Assembly: GCA_027920525.1 (NCBI GenBank)
Contig: CP115858.1
Span: 3,410,001 to 3,474,000, forward strand
Origin: Chryseobacterium daecheongense
GTDB lineage: Bacteria > Bacteroidota > Bacteroidia > Flavobacteriales > Weeksellaceae
Direction: 5' to 3'
DNA length: 64,000 bases
Below the pieces are notes generated by a model. The model did no database searches. It worked only from the letters and a program-made list of their open reading frames with translations, and was not told where the DNA came from. How positions within the stretch are numbered: the stretch's first letter is position 1; each line of letters starts with the position of its first letter. A program made the translations under genes and the position numbers. Positions 63,908-64,000 of this stretch are shown in pieces.

Positions 63908-64000
63908 ATGCTAAATAGGTGTGCAATTAGTGCAATGTGTTTCAACTTTAACTAAAATTTAACAGGAATACGGTATTTTTATGGTACTACTGATAATTGA

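Overview
The window is about 64 kb of AT-rich DNA from a member of the Bacteroidota, most likely a Flavobacteriia genus close to Chryseobacterium. The supporting evidence is: TTTG-N19/20-TAnnTTTG promoters with no clear Shine-Dalgarno sites, a SusC/SusD pair, type IX secretion (T9SS) C-terminal sorting domains, a fused CzcA-TolC efflux protein, and housekeeping proteins of flavobacterial type. The genus is inferred from general resemblance; no search was run.

Layout. 1-5.9 kb is core metabolism: a LysM/periplasmic-binding-like protein (5' truncated), fabD, a GYDIA-type GHMP kinase, pckA and aroQ. 5.9-10.9 kb holds a SAM-I riboswitch with its own terminator in front of a SusC/SusD outer-membrane uptake pair, which predicts control by S-adenosylmethionine. 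10.9-28.7 kb (minus strand) is the most unusual part. It contains two tandem four-gene modules, each with a coiled-coil fibre-like protein, a small T9SS-sorted protein carrying a YD-like motif, a giant SpvB/FG-GAP/RHS protein, and a small lipoprotein. The two RHS proteins share their N-termini and cores but end in unrelated C-terminal domains: one has an H...C pair suggesting a permuted papain-like fold, the other an HExxH zincin motif. Each is followed immediately by a different small lipoprotein. This is the layout of polymorphic toxins with cognate immunity genes, here coupled to T9SS-type surface proteins.

28.9-40.1 kb is a long plus-strand heavy-metal operon: a DUF6660-like protein, a CzcA-TolC fusion, an adaptor, an ICMT-like methyltransferase, a bestrophin, a CDF transporter, a Fur-family regulator and a P1B ATPase. 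A 15-bp palindrome, TGCAAT-N3-ATTGCA, sits exactly 28 bp before the -7 element of both the CzcA and the ATPase promoters, and is the obvious candidate Fur-family operator. 40.2-45.9 kb looks like a copper/redox envelope cluster: two paralogous small Cys proteins, a YHS lipoprotein, SCO1/SenC, an exported Fe/Mn superoxide dismutase, and an MbnP / MbnH-like diheme peroxidase / outer-membrane protein trio.

45.9-53 kb is a cobalamin-riboswitch-controlled vitamin B12 uptake locus: a BtuB-like receptor, a BtuG-like propeller lipoprotein, a second surface lipoprotein and a large T9SS-secreted propeller protein. 53-64 kb returns to general functions: a T9SS cargo protein, an MFS exporter and a GntR/FCD regulator sharing an operator, rpsT with two tRNA-Glu genes, a third tRNA-Glu, a peptidoglycan amidase, LptD, RidA, a small membrane protein and an HtrA protease.
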